Shown piece by piece: positions 21,865 to 32,880 of a stretch of 64,000 nucleotides of DNA (positions within the stretch are counted from its first letter, which is position 1; every line of letters starts with the position of its first letter). This stretch comes from Rhabditoides inermis (lineage: Eukaryota; Nematoda; Chromadorea; Rhabditida; Rhabditidae). Location of the stretch: assembly GCA_963966185.1 (NCBI GenBank), contig CAWZYM010000298.1, forward strand, positions 311,501 through 375,500. Direction: 5' to 3'. The translations under genes were made by a program, and so were the position numbers. The notes under the pieces were generated by a model. It saw nothing but the letters and a program-made list of their open reading frames with translations, ran no database searches and was not told where the DNA came from.

Positions 21865-24625
21865 AGATACTTGTTATCCTAAATCTCAAAAAACGCTGGC
21901 TGATCGATCGATAATTTGTCTATCACTATCGATTACAGTACTTCCGCTGGCTGCTCTTCCTCTCTCTCTTCGCTGTGACGTGTCCACTCTGGGATCCAGG
22001 CCTGCTCTCTTCTCTCGTTCCCCATTCCACAACAGCCAGTCGCCTTGCCCGCTCGACCAACGGTGCGATCCATTACTGTACTTGTTCCCATTATACATAT
22101 TGCGTGTAGGTTTGAATATTTTACTACTCTACCAGTGTTTCAGGCAGCCAGCTGCCCCTTCTGACTAATCTCCCGCATTTCAACTCGCCTCCTCTCACCT
22201 GCATTCTCATCAAACGTCACGGCGTCTTCATAGCTCACTGCGCACACACCAAGGTATACGGTAGTATTACAGGTATAAGGTACCGTTACTAGCTTACTGA
22301 CAAGCAAATGGCAACAGGTCACCCCCCACAACTCGCTATGTTATGATGGAATCTTGTAGGCATACCCCATACCAAGCCCTAGCCAAAATTAAAAAAAAAA
22401 AACTCGGAGAGCACCGGAAGTGTCTTAATTAGTAACTGGAAGTTCACGTGCGATACGTCATTGCGCATGACATCCCGAAATGCGAACAGCGAAACAACGG
22501 TTCAGCGACCTAGGGGCTAGTGAACTATCTCTGAATTAGTGACGACCAAGGTACGGTCCCTGTCGGTGCAAAACGTTTTGCCAAATTTGAAACACACTTT
22601 TGCATCAAGTTTTTACATCAGAAATGAAAAATGGTTTGAATTTTGATCTTTGATTGGTTACTTTATTCTTACTTGCACTATCAGAGCATAAATCGACTGT
22701 GAAGCGGGAAAATTAGTCATCCTGTCATCAATCTTCCCAATGAAGCACACGAGAATCCTTAAACATTTCAAATAACTTTGTTTTTATATGATCCCATACT
22801 TGTGTTTTTTTCTCTCTCTCGTAAAATGTGCTTCAAATTCGGCAAAACGTTGCAAAATGCTAGTTTTCACTACCATTCAAAGATATATTCATCGTGCAGC
22901 AACTTGCTGTAGAAGAGTTGTTATGCATATATGTACAAAGAGAAAATACAAATGCCTAAAGGTGTTACTCCCACTTCAGTTTGCGGGTATGTTCGAAAAA
23001 GCACTTTGATCATTGGCTAAATGACGCATCATTTGTTCACTACGCAACACTACTTAGAGTACTGAAAGAACCATAGAGTCTGAGTCGAAAGTGCATTGCG
23101 ACATCTATACATAACACACTTTGCTACTCTGACAATCACAATCAAAATTTGATTTTGGATTCGCTAGATGAGACTTCATAGACTATACATGAGAATACCT
23201 TACGGCTGTTGATGTGAACTTTCGGCATATGAAGGAATGTATAGTGATATGCTCGTTGAGTTAGGAACGGTTATCTGAAACTAAAACAAAAATATCGTTC
23301 GTCGTTGTAGACAACTAAAAAAATTACTACGATCAGTTGTCAATGATCATAATTTTCAGTTCTCCCTCATTTCTATTGCGGTGCCGCTCTCGACTGCCGT
23401 CATTGCTGCCATCAACTGCAGCAAGAAGATCTCCACCAGTGCGTAGCGAAAGAGTCGAGAACCCGGATGACACACACATAGATATTGAATCTTTAGAGCC
23501 GATCCTCGACGACGGTGTAAACAAGAAGGAGCGAGCCACCGTGCTTCCGGCTGTGGGCAAGGAAGAGATTCAGACTATGGCTGAGGTGTCGTCATCACTA
23601 ACATTAAAAACCGGAACAATCAATATTCTGCATAACTAAACATCATATAAGGCAGAAGGCGATTTTGATGTAGACTTCACTTATTTAGTGGAAGCTGTAC
23701 ATATCGAATATGAAGCAGCAAATCGAGAAGATCAACATCGATAATGGAGACGAGAAGGTCGCACAGATTCAGAAAATTTATGATGAGGTGGAGAAGAAGG
23801 TGAGCCTGGGATGCAGATCGCATCACATAACATTATTCCGCACAGGCGGAGCAACGAGCATGGCGTGACGTCGATGATGCCAAAGATCTGGACGTCAAGA
23901 TCGACTTCGACATCGACAACGACAACCTCATAGGAGCACTGTAATCCACTTTAATAATATCACCAGTAGGAATCGCGTCTACGGTGCCCTCCTCCTGGTT
24001 ATCGTGGGCGGGCATAGACAGTGCAAGACAGCCGAATTGGGTATATAGAGGGAATGAGATGCCAGAAGCCAAAACCCGATACCGTTACTTACTGACAGAC
24101 AGACGGACAGTGCGTTTCTATATATTAGGATAGAGTGCAACTCGATTTCTTCCACATTCTCATTACAGCCCGTTTAACGAAGGAATCTACGTGCGAATTG
24201 TAGTTCTCTCGGACAGAGAATGGGTGATTGATTATAGACTTTCTTCCTTCAGCACTAATCCTTTTTCATGGGTATACATGCTATATTTTAGTCCGTCGCT
24301 CGCAAGTGCGCGTTCACCTTCGACACCAACACCAAGCTCATCGATGTTATGAAAATGGCTGTGGCGGACACGTGGGGTCGCACGTGAGTGGAATGTGAAA
24401 ATATGTTTAAAGTTTAAAGCATTTCAGTTATGCTCACGCTCACGTTGCCGCGCACTTTCGTCATGGGAAAGAGGAAGTACAGAAGGCCGCTATGGTGAAA
24501 CTTCAGTAAGCATGATCTTGTTATTACGATACATTTTAGGACTTCCCAATCGCGCAGTTCACGCAGATGCCGGGCTACTGTAAACTGACGCTCACTCTGC
24601 GCGCAAGAGTTCGTTTGATTCTCTT

Positions 24626-24674
<49 letters not shown>

Positions 24675-26646
24675 CTATGAAAACTCGTATGTAGCATACC
24701 GCGCAGCTATCGGTAACATACCGCGAGATTACCCGCTTAACATCAAAAGGCATATTAAGAAAAGCGCAATTATCTTCCTAATATATTACCGCTTACTCGC
24801 CTTGTATATCGCATAATAACTTAATAACGATATTACTCGATAAGCCGCGGCTCAAATACATTACAGGTTTTGAAAAGCGGGTGCTTGCGTGCTCTGAAGA
24901 AGTTTTATCTCTCTCAAAAGTTTACACAACACTCAAAACAATGCATAAAGTTCTATCCAAATGGCCAGGAATGGGCGATGCGTAACGCGTATCGCGTAAG
25001 ATCTACGGTAGCTGAACATGGCAATAGGCAATTGGACTCATGTAAATCGTTCATTTTTGCACACACAAAAACATCTGGGCAGTGGGCAGAATCGAACTAT
25101 CGAACCTGCCACTGTGAGCGCTATAACCCGTATGCAGCAGCAGCAGCTAATAAAGTTTTTTGAAACTTAATTTTACACTGCTGATATAGTCATCAAAATG
25201 CAATAACAATTACAAGGACGACGCTATCATATAGTTTAGGCAACATCCCATCTCCCCAACACCCCAAAACACAGGACACAGGAATGTTCGTAAACCCGGC
25301 TCGAGTTACGCGCGCCCACCACATATGCCATAGAGCGCGACGTTCAAAACAGTTCTGATACAATACGCTTTGAGAGCACTTACATTTCGAAAACGTCGTA
25401 GTCGAAGACTCTAGATGACAAGATGACATTCGACATTCAATTTTGGAAGATCGTTTGTTATAAATAAGTCAACAGTTTCAAGTTTTATTCACTATTAAAG
25501 GTATACTGGCGACTTATTTTTGACTCGGATTGTTTGAAAGAATCATATTAACCCAAATTTTAATCGATTTGTGAGAAAGAACAACTATAATCCGTTGCTG
25601 TTGCAACATTTTATTTCAAACTCAAAATTGGTCCCGCTACGACTTCCATTCCGTTGAACTCTTCAATACTGCAGAAATGGCGAGAGAAGACATAATCCCA
25701 GATGAAAGAAACCCGTTCACTTACTGGGTGGCTCAATGCGTATGTGCGCCGTTATGGCGCTGAACTCGCCGGTTCGAGTCGTCTTCGGCAAATGTTTTGC
25801 ATTAGTAGTAATACGCGTTTAAAAAAAGAGCTAGTTGCATAATTGAGTCGCCGCTGTGCCTTTAAATGAATTTTTTAACCTCCGCTGGTCGGATCAGCGA
25901 AGATTCCCGCGGAAGGTACAGGTACCGCGGGTTCAATCTATGTAAAAAAGTTAATAATTTACATAAAGACTAATGGACGAATTATAAAAACGAGCTTATC
26001 ATTTCATCATTTCAAAGTGAGAAATATCAAAACGGCGCGTAAGGTAATTCTTCTGCCATCAAGGCGGTTACAGATTTGAAAGTAACGAAGAATCGTCATT
26101 ATTTCGTACAAAATGAAAAAAAAGTGTAAGGCTACATTTATTCTTCGAGTTGAAAATAAGGAGCCGGCACCGTCCGTTTAATTTCAACTAATTACCTTTC
26201 AGTACGCCTGTGCGAGATCGATCGAACTGAGCACCAACTTGTTCGACAAGCCCACGGTGCGCTATTGTACATATTCTGTGTAATTCTCATGATCCTCCAC
26301 ATCGTTTTGCAGCATAAACCGATCAGAAAGGTAATCATGCGTACTGCAGATACTTCCTGGAATCCCCATCAAGATCATGTCTCGCGAAGAGGAGAAGAAG
26401 AACGAGAAGAAAGAGGAGGAAAGGGTGAAGGCTCGCTCCTACTCGGATTCGCAGGCGAGGGAGATAGATACTAAGGAGAAGGAGAAGGTGCATAGAAGAG
26501 AACGACTAAACATGCCTAATCCCCGCTTGTAGGAGAAGGAGAGGAAGAACGACTCTGCCACGATCGCAGCTGGTGCTTCTGCCAAGACGAAGCCCGAGCC
26601 TAAGACGGTCACCAACAAGAAGAGGAAGCGCACTGGCCTTTGCTAG
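21849..26646 (+). CDS. Unrecognised protein with two hydrophobic segments and a lysine-rich tail (about 408 aa)
   Basis: Exons: 21849-21851 (ATG only), 21939-22062, 22144-22253, 23360-23438, 23482-23585, 23695-23799, 23846-23940, 24169-24223, 24292-24383, 24428-24494, 24540-24608, 26203-26256, 26313-26330, 26350-26487, 26533-26646. Phases agree throughout (1227 bp). The protein starts MYFRWLLFLSLFAVTCPLW (signal peptide or anchor). A second hydrophobic segment, FSLISIAVPLSTAVIAAI, lies near residue 85. Then come an acidic and coiled region (KQQIEKINIDNGDEKVAQ) and a region VRIVVLSDREW, FTFDTNTKLIDVMKMAV, CKLTLTLRAR that has the rhythm of a beta-grasp (ubiquitin-like) fold. The tail is Lys/Glu-rich, ending NKKRKRTGLC. 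I do not recognise the family; the beta-grasp idea is inference. The 18-bp exon and the 22254-23359 gap are the weakest parts of the model. Two introns are only 43-45 bp. The middle exons are copied in reverse at 27464-29611. Confidence 0.65.
24624..24671. repeat. CT dinucleotide microsatellite
   Basis: Pure CT run just downstream of the exon ending 24608. The equivalent tract in the inverted arm (GA at about 28156-28173) is much shorter, so the two arms have already begun to diverge by slippage. Confidence 0.95.
25082..25136 (-). repeat. tRNA-like box B segment in the left inverted arm
   Basis: The minus strand reads GTGGCAGGTTCGATAG, box B-like, with a CATACGGGTTATAGCG block upstream. The same sequence is present in plus orientation at about 27695-27750. 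A tRNA-derived repeat is likely. Confidence 0.35.
25729..25795 (+). repeat. tRNA-derived sequence (SINE-like)
   Basis: Box A-like GTGGCTCAATGCGTA and box B-like CCGGTTCGAGTCG are spaced as in a tRNA, but the acceptor stem does not close. Confidence 0.45.
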
Positions 26647-27292
26647 AAAGAGAAATTAATATGCTCTCGCCCTGCGAGGGGCTATATAAAATGTGTTATG
26701 GTTGTTGTTTATTTGTCGTTCACAACATGCAGCTCACAACATGTATGCGTGCGTCAGCTCTTGTCAGCTTCTGCTGGGTCCACGGCAACGACTTCCTGCG
26801 CTTATACGATATACATTTCATTTAATACCTTCTCAAACACCTCTTCCACCACTTACACGTTTCAATACGAATTTATAACGCGTTTTTAGATGAACAGAAG
26901 CCGACAGAACTTTGATCAATTTCCTGTTACATGATATTTCGATAGGCAATCTTCAAATGTTCTGTCACAAGTGTCAAAAAATACTGCACTCATCGTATAT
27001 ATATTACATTCGAACACACCTCAAATCTTAACATTTTTCATAAATTTATTGGTGTCTTTGTCTAACAGTTTTACAGTATACCATATATGATATAGTGGCG
27101 CATGAAAGTAGACGTTATCAAGAAGGTCAGAGAGAGACCCCCCATGTTTTTGAAGCGGTAGTCGTGGCAGGGTAATCCCCCCTGTTTTTGAGAAATTTTG
27201 GAGGGTAGACCCCCTTGTTTTAGGGAATTGCCTGCGCCCAATATATCATGTGTGCAGTATACCGAAGTCCTACAGTATACCGAACGGCTGAC

Positions 27293-27419
27293 TCAAGAAA
27301 ATATGTGTACTGAGAACAACCCTAGAATTTGATTCATTTACTACTTCCGTTTACAATAACTCATTTTTTGTTCAGAAAAAAATAGTCAAGTCATACCTGT
27401 GGCCACGGAAGCGGGGTTT
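27293..27419. repeat. 127-bp block shared with the tandem units
   Basis: Nearly identical to 30813-30939 (and the copies at about 40357 and 49875). On the minus strand it contains an exon-end-like GTGGCCACAG followed by a GTATGA donor, so it may descend from a family X exon-intron junction. Confidence 0.8.
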
Positions 27420-27463
27420 CAGACGGCTGAACGGCAAGAATTTCCCATTCGCGAGCTAACATA

Positions 27464-29611
27464 TATTGTATCAGAACTGTTTTGAACGTCGCGCTCTATG
27501 GCATATGTGGTGGGCGCGCGTAACTCGAGCCGGGTTTACGAACATTCCTGTGTCCTGTGTTTTGGGGTGTTGGGGAGATGGGATGTTGCCTAAACTATAT
27601 GATAGCGTCGTCCTTGTAATTGTTATTGCATTTTGATGACTATATCAGCAGTGTAAAATTAAGTTTCAAAAAACTTTATTAGCTGCTGCTGCTGCATACG
27701 GGTTATAGCGCTCACAGTGGCAGGTTCGATAGTTCGATTCTGCCCACTGCCCAGATGTTTTTGTGTGTGCAAAAATGAACGATTTACATGAGTCCAATTG
27801 CCTATTGCCATGTTCAGCTACCGTAGATCTTACGCGATACGCGTTACGCATCGCCCATTCCTGGCCATTTGGATAGAACTTTATGCATTGTTTTGAGTGT
27901 TGTGTAAACTTTTGAGAGAGATAAAACTTCTTCAGAGCACGCAAGCACCCGCTTTTCAAAACCTGTAATGTATTTGAGCCGCGGCTTATCGAGTAATATC
28001 GTTATTAAGTTATTATGCGATATACAAGGCGAGTAAGCGGTAATATATTAGGAAGATAATTGCGCTTTTCTTAATATGCCTTTTGATGTTAAGCGGGTAA
28101 TCTCGCGGTATGTTACCGATAGCTGCGCGGTATGCTACATACGAGTTTTCATAGGACGAGAGAGAGAGAGAGCAAGAGAATCAAACGAACTCTTGCGCGC
28201 AGAGTGAGCGTCAGTTTACAGTAGCCCGGCATCTGCGTGAACTGCGCGATTGGGAAGTCCTAAAATGTATCGTAATAACAAGATCATGCTTACTGAAGTT
28301 TCACCATAGCGGCCTTCTGTACTTCCTCTTTCCCATGACGAAAGTGCGCGGCAACGTGAGCGTGAGCATAACTGAAATGCTTTAAACTTTAAACATATTT
28401 TCACATTCCACTCACGTGCGACCCCACGTGTCCGCCACAGCCATTTTCATAACATCGATGAGCTTGGTGTTGGTGTCGAAGGTGAACGCGCACTTGCGAG
28501 CGACGGACTAAAATATAGCATGTATACCCATGAAAAAGGATTAGTGCTGAAGGAAGAAAGTCTATAATCAATCACCCATTCTCTGTCCGAGAGAACTACA
28601 ATTCGCACGTAGATTCCTTCGTTAAACGGGCTGTAATGAGAATGTGGAAGAAATCGAGTTGCACTCTATCCTAATATATAGAAACGCACTGTCCGTCTGT
28701 CTGTCAGTAAGTAACGGTATCGGGTTTTGGCTTCTGGCATCTCGTTCCCTCTATATACCCAAGTCGGCTGTCTTGCACTGTCTATGCCCGCCCACGATAA
28801 CCAGGAGGAGGGCACCGTAGACGCGATTCCTACTGGTGATATTATTAAAGTGGATTACAGTGCTCCTATGAGGTTGTCGTTGTCGATGTCGAAGTCGATC
28901 TTGACGTCCAGATCTTTGGCATCATCGACGTCACGCCATGCTCGTTGCTCCGCCTGTGCGGAATAATGTTATGTGATGCGATCTGCATCCCAGGCTCACC
29001 TTCTTCTCCACCTCATCATAAATTTTCTGAATCTGTGCGACCTTCTCGTCTCCATTATCGATGTTGAACTTCTCGATTTGCTGCTTCATATTCGATATGT
29101 ACAGCTTCCACTAAATAAGTGAAGTCTACATCAAAATCGCCTTCTGCCTTATATGATGTTTAGTTATGCAGAATATTGATTGTTCCGGTTTTTAATGTTA
29201 GTGATGACGACACCTCAGCCATAGTCTGAATCTCTTCCTTGCCCACAGCCGGAAGCACGGTGGCTCGCTCCTTCTTGTTTACACCGTCGTCGAGGATCGG
29301 CTCTAAAAATTCAATACTTATCTATGTGTGTCATCCGGGTTCTCGACTCTTTCGCTACGCACTGGTGGAGATCTTCTTGCTGCAGTTGATGGCAGCAATG
29401 ACGGCAGTCGAGAGCGGCACCGCAATAGAAATGAGGGAGAACTGAAAATTATGATCATTGACAACTGATCGTAGTAATTTTTTTAGTTGTCTACAACGAC
29501 GAACGATATTTTTGTTTTAGTTTCAGATAACCGTTCCTAACTCAACGAGCATATCACTATACATTCCTTCATATGCCGAAAGTTCACATCAACAGCCGTA
29601 AGGTATTCTCA
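27464..29611 (-). pseudogene. Right arm of the inverted repeat: reversed, truncated copy of the membrane protein exons
   Basis: Minus-strand copy of 23190-25365, carrying counterparts of exons 23360-24608 with splice sites largely kept but lacking the 5' exons (including the start ATG) and the lysine-rich 3' exons. It cannot encode the whole protein. Small differences include extra bases within the exon that holds IESLEPIL (near 29310-29325). Its outer part, 29093-29611, is also the first 519 bp of tandem unit 1, and is repeated in units 2 and 3. Confidence 0.85.
29214..29441 (-). pseudogene. Exon remnant of the membrane protein in unit 1
   Basis: Counterpart of exons 23360-23438 and 23482-23585. 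The following exon is cut off after about four codons by the unit boundary in units 2 and 3, which fixes where the amplified segment began. Confidence 0.75.
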
Positions 29612-30045
29612 AGGTATATAATGATTGCATTTGCACTCTTTATTCACAAAATATCGTCTGGCAACTTATTAAAGGTAGTGGAATTGACCATACCATGATA
29701 TAGTGCATACGTTCGAAGTTAAAATGTCAAAATATTACATTATGAAACGATTATTAAATTATTTAAAACATGTTAAGAAAGTTTGATTTCGTAGTGCCAC
29801 TAAGGAAAATTGGTGACTGTGCTTTGGTGTTGTAATATATCATCTTTTGAAAGTATTTCCTAGTAAAGGTAGTTGGTTTGTATTGAATTGAATTATTGCT
29901 ATTGCAACGCGGAACTGACGCTTAGCGTGTCAGTGAAGAATTGAGTGACACCGGTCAGTGAACAAATGAGTGGCAACACGGCCGAGTCGTGGGCTATTGT
30001 GAACAAGGGTGAAACACCATCAAACATTATCAATTACGTATTACA

Positions 30046-30659
30046 TCAAAGTTCCCGCCAGTTTTTCAGTTGAAAGTTGAAATCACCTCGCTCCATTAGC
30101 GCGCCATTGTGGTTGGTTCCGTTGGTTCTTTGGTTTTTTGCGATCAGTGGTTGGTGCTCCAATCTCTTTTTTATGATGTAGCTCTCATAAACTGTTTGTC
30201 TTGTAAAGGTAAGCATGAACCTTTTGCCAATATTTCTTGGTAGAGGAATCTAAAACAAATTAAACAAGTGATGACAAAGTGTACTTACGATAGAAATCAT
30301 AGTGCGTTTGAACAGCGGCACCCTCACAGATTACTCCTGCACAATGTTTGATTATTGTTGCGTAGTCCGGGTGATGATCGACTCCCCAAAACAAATTGTT
30401 AGTTTTTCATCGATGAGGTTATTAAGTGTACCTGTTTGGTGTTGTGAATGATTTCTCTCATCCGATCCGAAATCAGATTATTTCTTAGCATGTTTTTGAC
30501 TAGATCTTGGGTAATTCTAAAAGCATTAGTTTTACAACGTTATTTATATTCAGCTAACCGTTTTTGTCCGGTTCTCCAACCATATCACCGTCAGAATTCG
30601 TTGGAATTTCACGCGTTCTACATATTTTCACATGATACGATTCTTGCCCGAAAATAAGC
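30046..30659 (-). pseudogene. Family X exons on the minus strand, unit 1
   Basis: Reading right to left: about 30559-30659 (IFGQESYHVKICRTREIP), 30432-30516 (ITQDLVKNMLRNNLISDR then MREIIHNTKQ), about 30289-30395 (GVDHHPDYATIIKHCAG then VICEGAAVQTHYDFY) and 30046-30249 (67 codons then TGA, starting IPLPRNIGKRFMLTF and ending KNWREL). Donors GTTAGC, GTACAC and GTAAGT and TTTTAG acceptors are present. The RNNLISDRMREI and GVDHHPxYAT motifs tie this to copies A and B. The first junction is out of phase as I read it, so intactness is doubtful. The function is unknown. The matching upstream exons of the family lie on the opposite strand 1.4-2.4 kb away. Confidence 0.55.
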
Positions 30660-31141
30660 CTTATATTATTATCATTTATGGAATCAAAGGTAAGAGAAGG
30701 ATGTTTCCGCGTTGTAGAGTTATCTGAAAAGAAAGACTGTAAACAACTTCTTCATTATTTATTGCGTTACTTCGTATCTGCATTGTAGTTCCTGCAGCAT
30801 CCGCGACAGACTCAAGAAAATATGTGTTCTGAGAACAACCCTAGAAATTGATTCATTTACTACTTCCGTTTACAATAACTCATTTTTTGTTCAGAAAAAA
30901 ATAGTCAAGTCATACCTGTGGCCACGGAAGCGGGGTTATAGACAATGTGTTTATACTAAAATCATTTGTTTGTTTCCAGTACTTTCAATCTACCCGTTAA
31001 GGTACAAAGTGTAAGTGAAACGTCTGACTCACCGTGCATATTTGTATCCAGTCGAGTAATTGTTTAGATGTATAGCAGGAGGAGACGAAGGTGCTGCTAA
31101 CATCGCATCAACATCCTGTATACGTTATATATTCAAATGAG

Positions 31142-31649
31142 ATTTGATATCACAGCCGGAAACCACGAAAAAGTATCACCTTTTTATCCAACGTTTCGGC
31201 ACTAAGCCTTCATCAGGGATGGACAGAACACACCTACAATCACAGATAAGCAATAAAAAACACAAGCAATAGGTTACAAGGTATGCGGTAAAACGGAAAT
31301 GAATATGAATAAGTGGTATGGGTAACGTGTGATCATGTGTGATCATAGGGCGGGGTAATGCGCGGCGTGGCCCGCGGCAAGACTCATGCACCAGTGATCA
31401 ATCGATACGGCTACACCGGAAGTCGAGATTAATAGGAACTAGAGAGACAGTAGAAGTGTGCGAGTCTAGCTTATTCACTTATTCATATTCATTTCCGTTT
31501 TACCGCATACCTTGTAACCTATTGCTGGTGTTTTTTATTGCTTATCTGTGATTGTAGGTGTGTTCTGTCCATCCCTGATGAAGGCTTAGTGCCGAAACGT
31601 TGGATAAAAAGGTGATACTTTTTCGTGGTTTCCGGCTGTGATATCAAAT
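31142..31649. mobile_element. 508-bp foldback element, unit 1
   Basis: The arms of about 170 bp start ATTTGATATCACAGCCGG and end CCGGCTGTGATATCAAAT. The flanks carry GAG on both sides (possible 3-bp target duplication). Each arm contains CTGATGA, a short GGC/GCC stem and GAAA (plus strand 31575-31597; mirrored at about 31194-31216), the order of the hammerhead ribozyme core. No protein is encoded. Confidence 0.75.
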
Positions 31650-31752
31650 GAGCCGTCTCAACTGCATAGTTTGTTTCATTGATCCATCCGGAGTTCTACA
31701 TATTGCTCGTCTCGGTGGTCTCGCTCGCAGAAATGACCGAGTTTTTATGCAA

Positions 31753-31870
31753 ATTTCATCTGTCTAGCCGCCGTCAATTCATCTGACGTACCCCATATGT
31801 ATAACTCTGGATTGGAGCAATGCAAACATGAAACAAACTATGCAGTTGAGTTCTGAACTTCACTCTGAAC
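31753..31870. repeat. 118-bp repeat also found at 32877-32990
   Basis: The block containing ACGTACCCCATATGTATAAC and GAAACAAACTATGCAGTTG occurs directly at both places. A shorter inverted piece lies at about 31652-31681, so the same sequence brackets this interval in both orientations. Confidence 0.8.
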
Positions 31871-32102
31871 AACATTTGCCTCTTTTGGAGCGAGTCGAAA
31901 TTCCACCTATGAACCGAGTTATTTCGATTTTTTGGTATGTTTTTAAAAAAAAATTAGAACTTTTTACGGATAGTACTGTATAATTTCATTGACAGTTCTT
32001 CCACTCATGTACCACGCGTAGATACTTGCAGAAAGATAATGACGAGGCTATTCATCGAGGTAGTATATGTATACACTGAACGAATGAAACATTAATTTTC
32101 AG

Positions 32103-32475
32103 ACGTTGCTGAAAGTTTTCGACAATGAGTGTTCTCTCCAGAATGTACGAGTATTTCTTCAAGGAGAAGTGAGTACAACAGACATTTTCTTAATAATAAC
32201 TAGTCAGGCACCTGAAATGCTCGATTCCTTTACAGTGGACAATCCTCAGTCAAGCTTCGTCAAATATTACGGAGCGGGGAAGACATGGAAGCGGCCTGAG
32301 TGGGAAGTATGTAAATATTAACATTGCAATCATAATAATCATATGTTAGGATATATACGGCGCGTTACGACTGGAAGGACACATCAGTAGCAAGCGGATA
32401 GAAAAGCGTAACCCTAGCTATTTAACCGATCAAGGAAAAGAGCTTCTTGCTAGCCTACGAGAAGAAGTTGGCGCG
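32103..32475 (+). pseudogene. Family X exons on the plus strand, unit 1
   Basis: Three exons, each with clean sites: 32103-32168 (LLKVFDNECSLQNVRVFLQGE, donor GTGAGT), 32236-32306 (DNPQSSFVKYYGAGKTWKRP, donor GTATGT) and 32350-32475 (DIYGALRLEGHISSKRIEKR then NPSYLTDQGKELLASLREEV, donor GTAAGT). They align exon for exon with 3756-3792, 3840-3907 and 3983-4108 of copy A, including the intron positions. The second acceptor could instead be further left (GTCAG near 32210), giving a longer exon. No start codon or 3' part lies on this strand nearby, so it looks like half a gene. The function is unknown. Confidence 0.6.
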
Positions 32476-32619
32476 GTAAGTAACATATGCATAAACATAT
32501 TAGTTACAATTTTATATATGATTATTCCATTCCATTTCTTTCGCCCCCCCCCCGGCCGTCGCTGCCGCATGTTCTGGAAACCTCCGTGAGTCACGACTGG
32601 GCCCGCACGGAGAAGCCCG

Positions 32620-32880
32620 ATGGAGCGAAAAGACGTCATCCACATCGCCGTCCTCAACGCTCGCTCTCTCCGGACAGAGAGGAGACTATTGGAGATGGAG
32701 GAGGCCGTGAACAAGGTGAGAGTGGACGTTCTCGGGCTCTGCGAAGTCAAGCGCGACGCACCCGGAAACGTCTTCTGAACCAGAGCCGGTACGAATTCTA
32801 CCCCACCGGAGGAGGAAAGAAGCATGGCGTGGGTTTTCTATTGAGCCCCGTCTACGCGAACCGCGTCGTCGGATTCAATT
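32620..32880 (+). pseudogene. Truncated LINE endonuclease domain, unit 1
   Basis: The reading MERKDVIHIAVLNARSL, then RVDVLGLCEVKR and, after a TGA and frameshift near 32776, RYEFYPTGGGKKHGVGFLL and ANRVV, matches the N-terminal apurinic-type endonuclease of non-LTR retrotransposons (N in the first motif, E in LCEVKR). Reverse transcriptase is absent. A C-run of 10 sits upstream (32544-32553). It is a dead fragment. Confidence 0.8.

Larger units (their letters stand above)
23190..25365. repeat. Left arm of a 2.15-kb inverted repeat
   Basis: Reverse complement of 27464-29611, nearly identical. The main length difference is a CT microsatellite (24624-24671 here, only about 18 bp in the right arm). 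It spans the exons at 23360-24608 of the two-segment membrane protein plus intron on both sides. Confidence 0.95.
25366..27463. other. Unique spacer between the inverted arms
   Basis: Holds the last four exons of the membrane protein gene (26203-26646), a tRNA-like repeat (25729-25795) and, at 26647-27463, non-coding sequence. Around 27130-27225 there are three imperfect repeats of a C-run followed by TGTTTT. At 27293-27419 lies a 127-bp block repeated directly at 30813-30939. Confidence 0.7.

Noticed and set aside
24495..24505. Donor at 24506 (CTTCA followed by GTAAGC) for the membrane protein
   Set aside because: It puts the next exon out of frame with a stop. The donor after ATG at 24494 keeps phase and gives a 45-bp intron like others here.
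31176..31551. Paired 70-71-codon open frames on opposite strands
   Set aside because: They are mirror readings of the arms of the 508-bp foldback.
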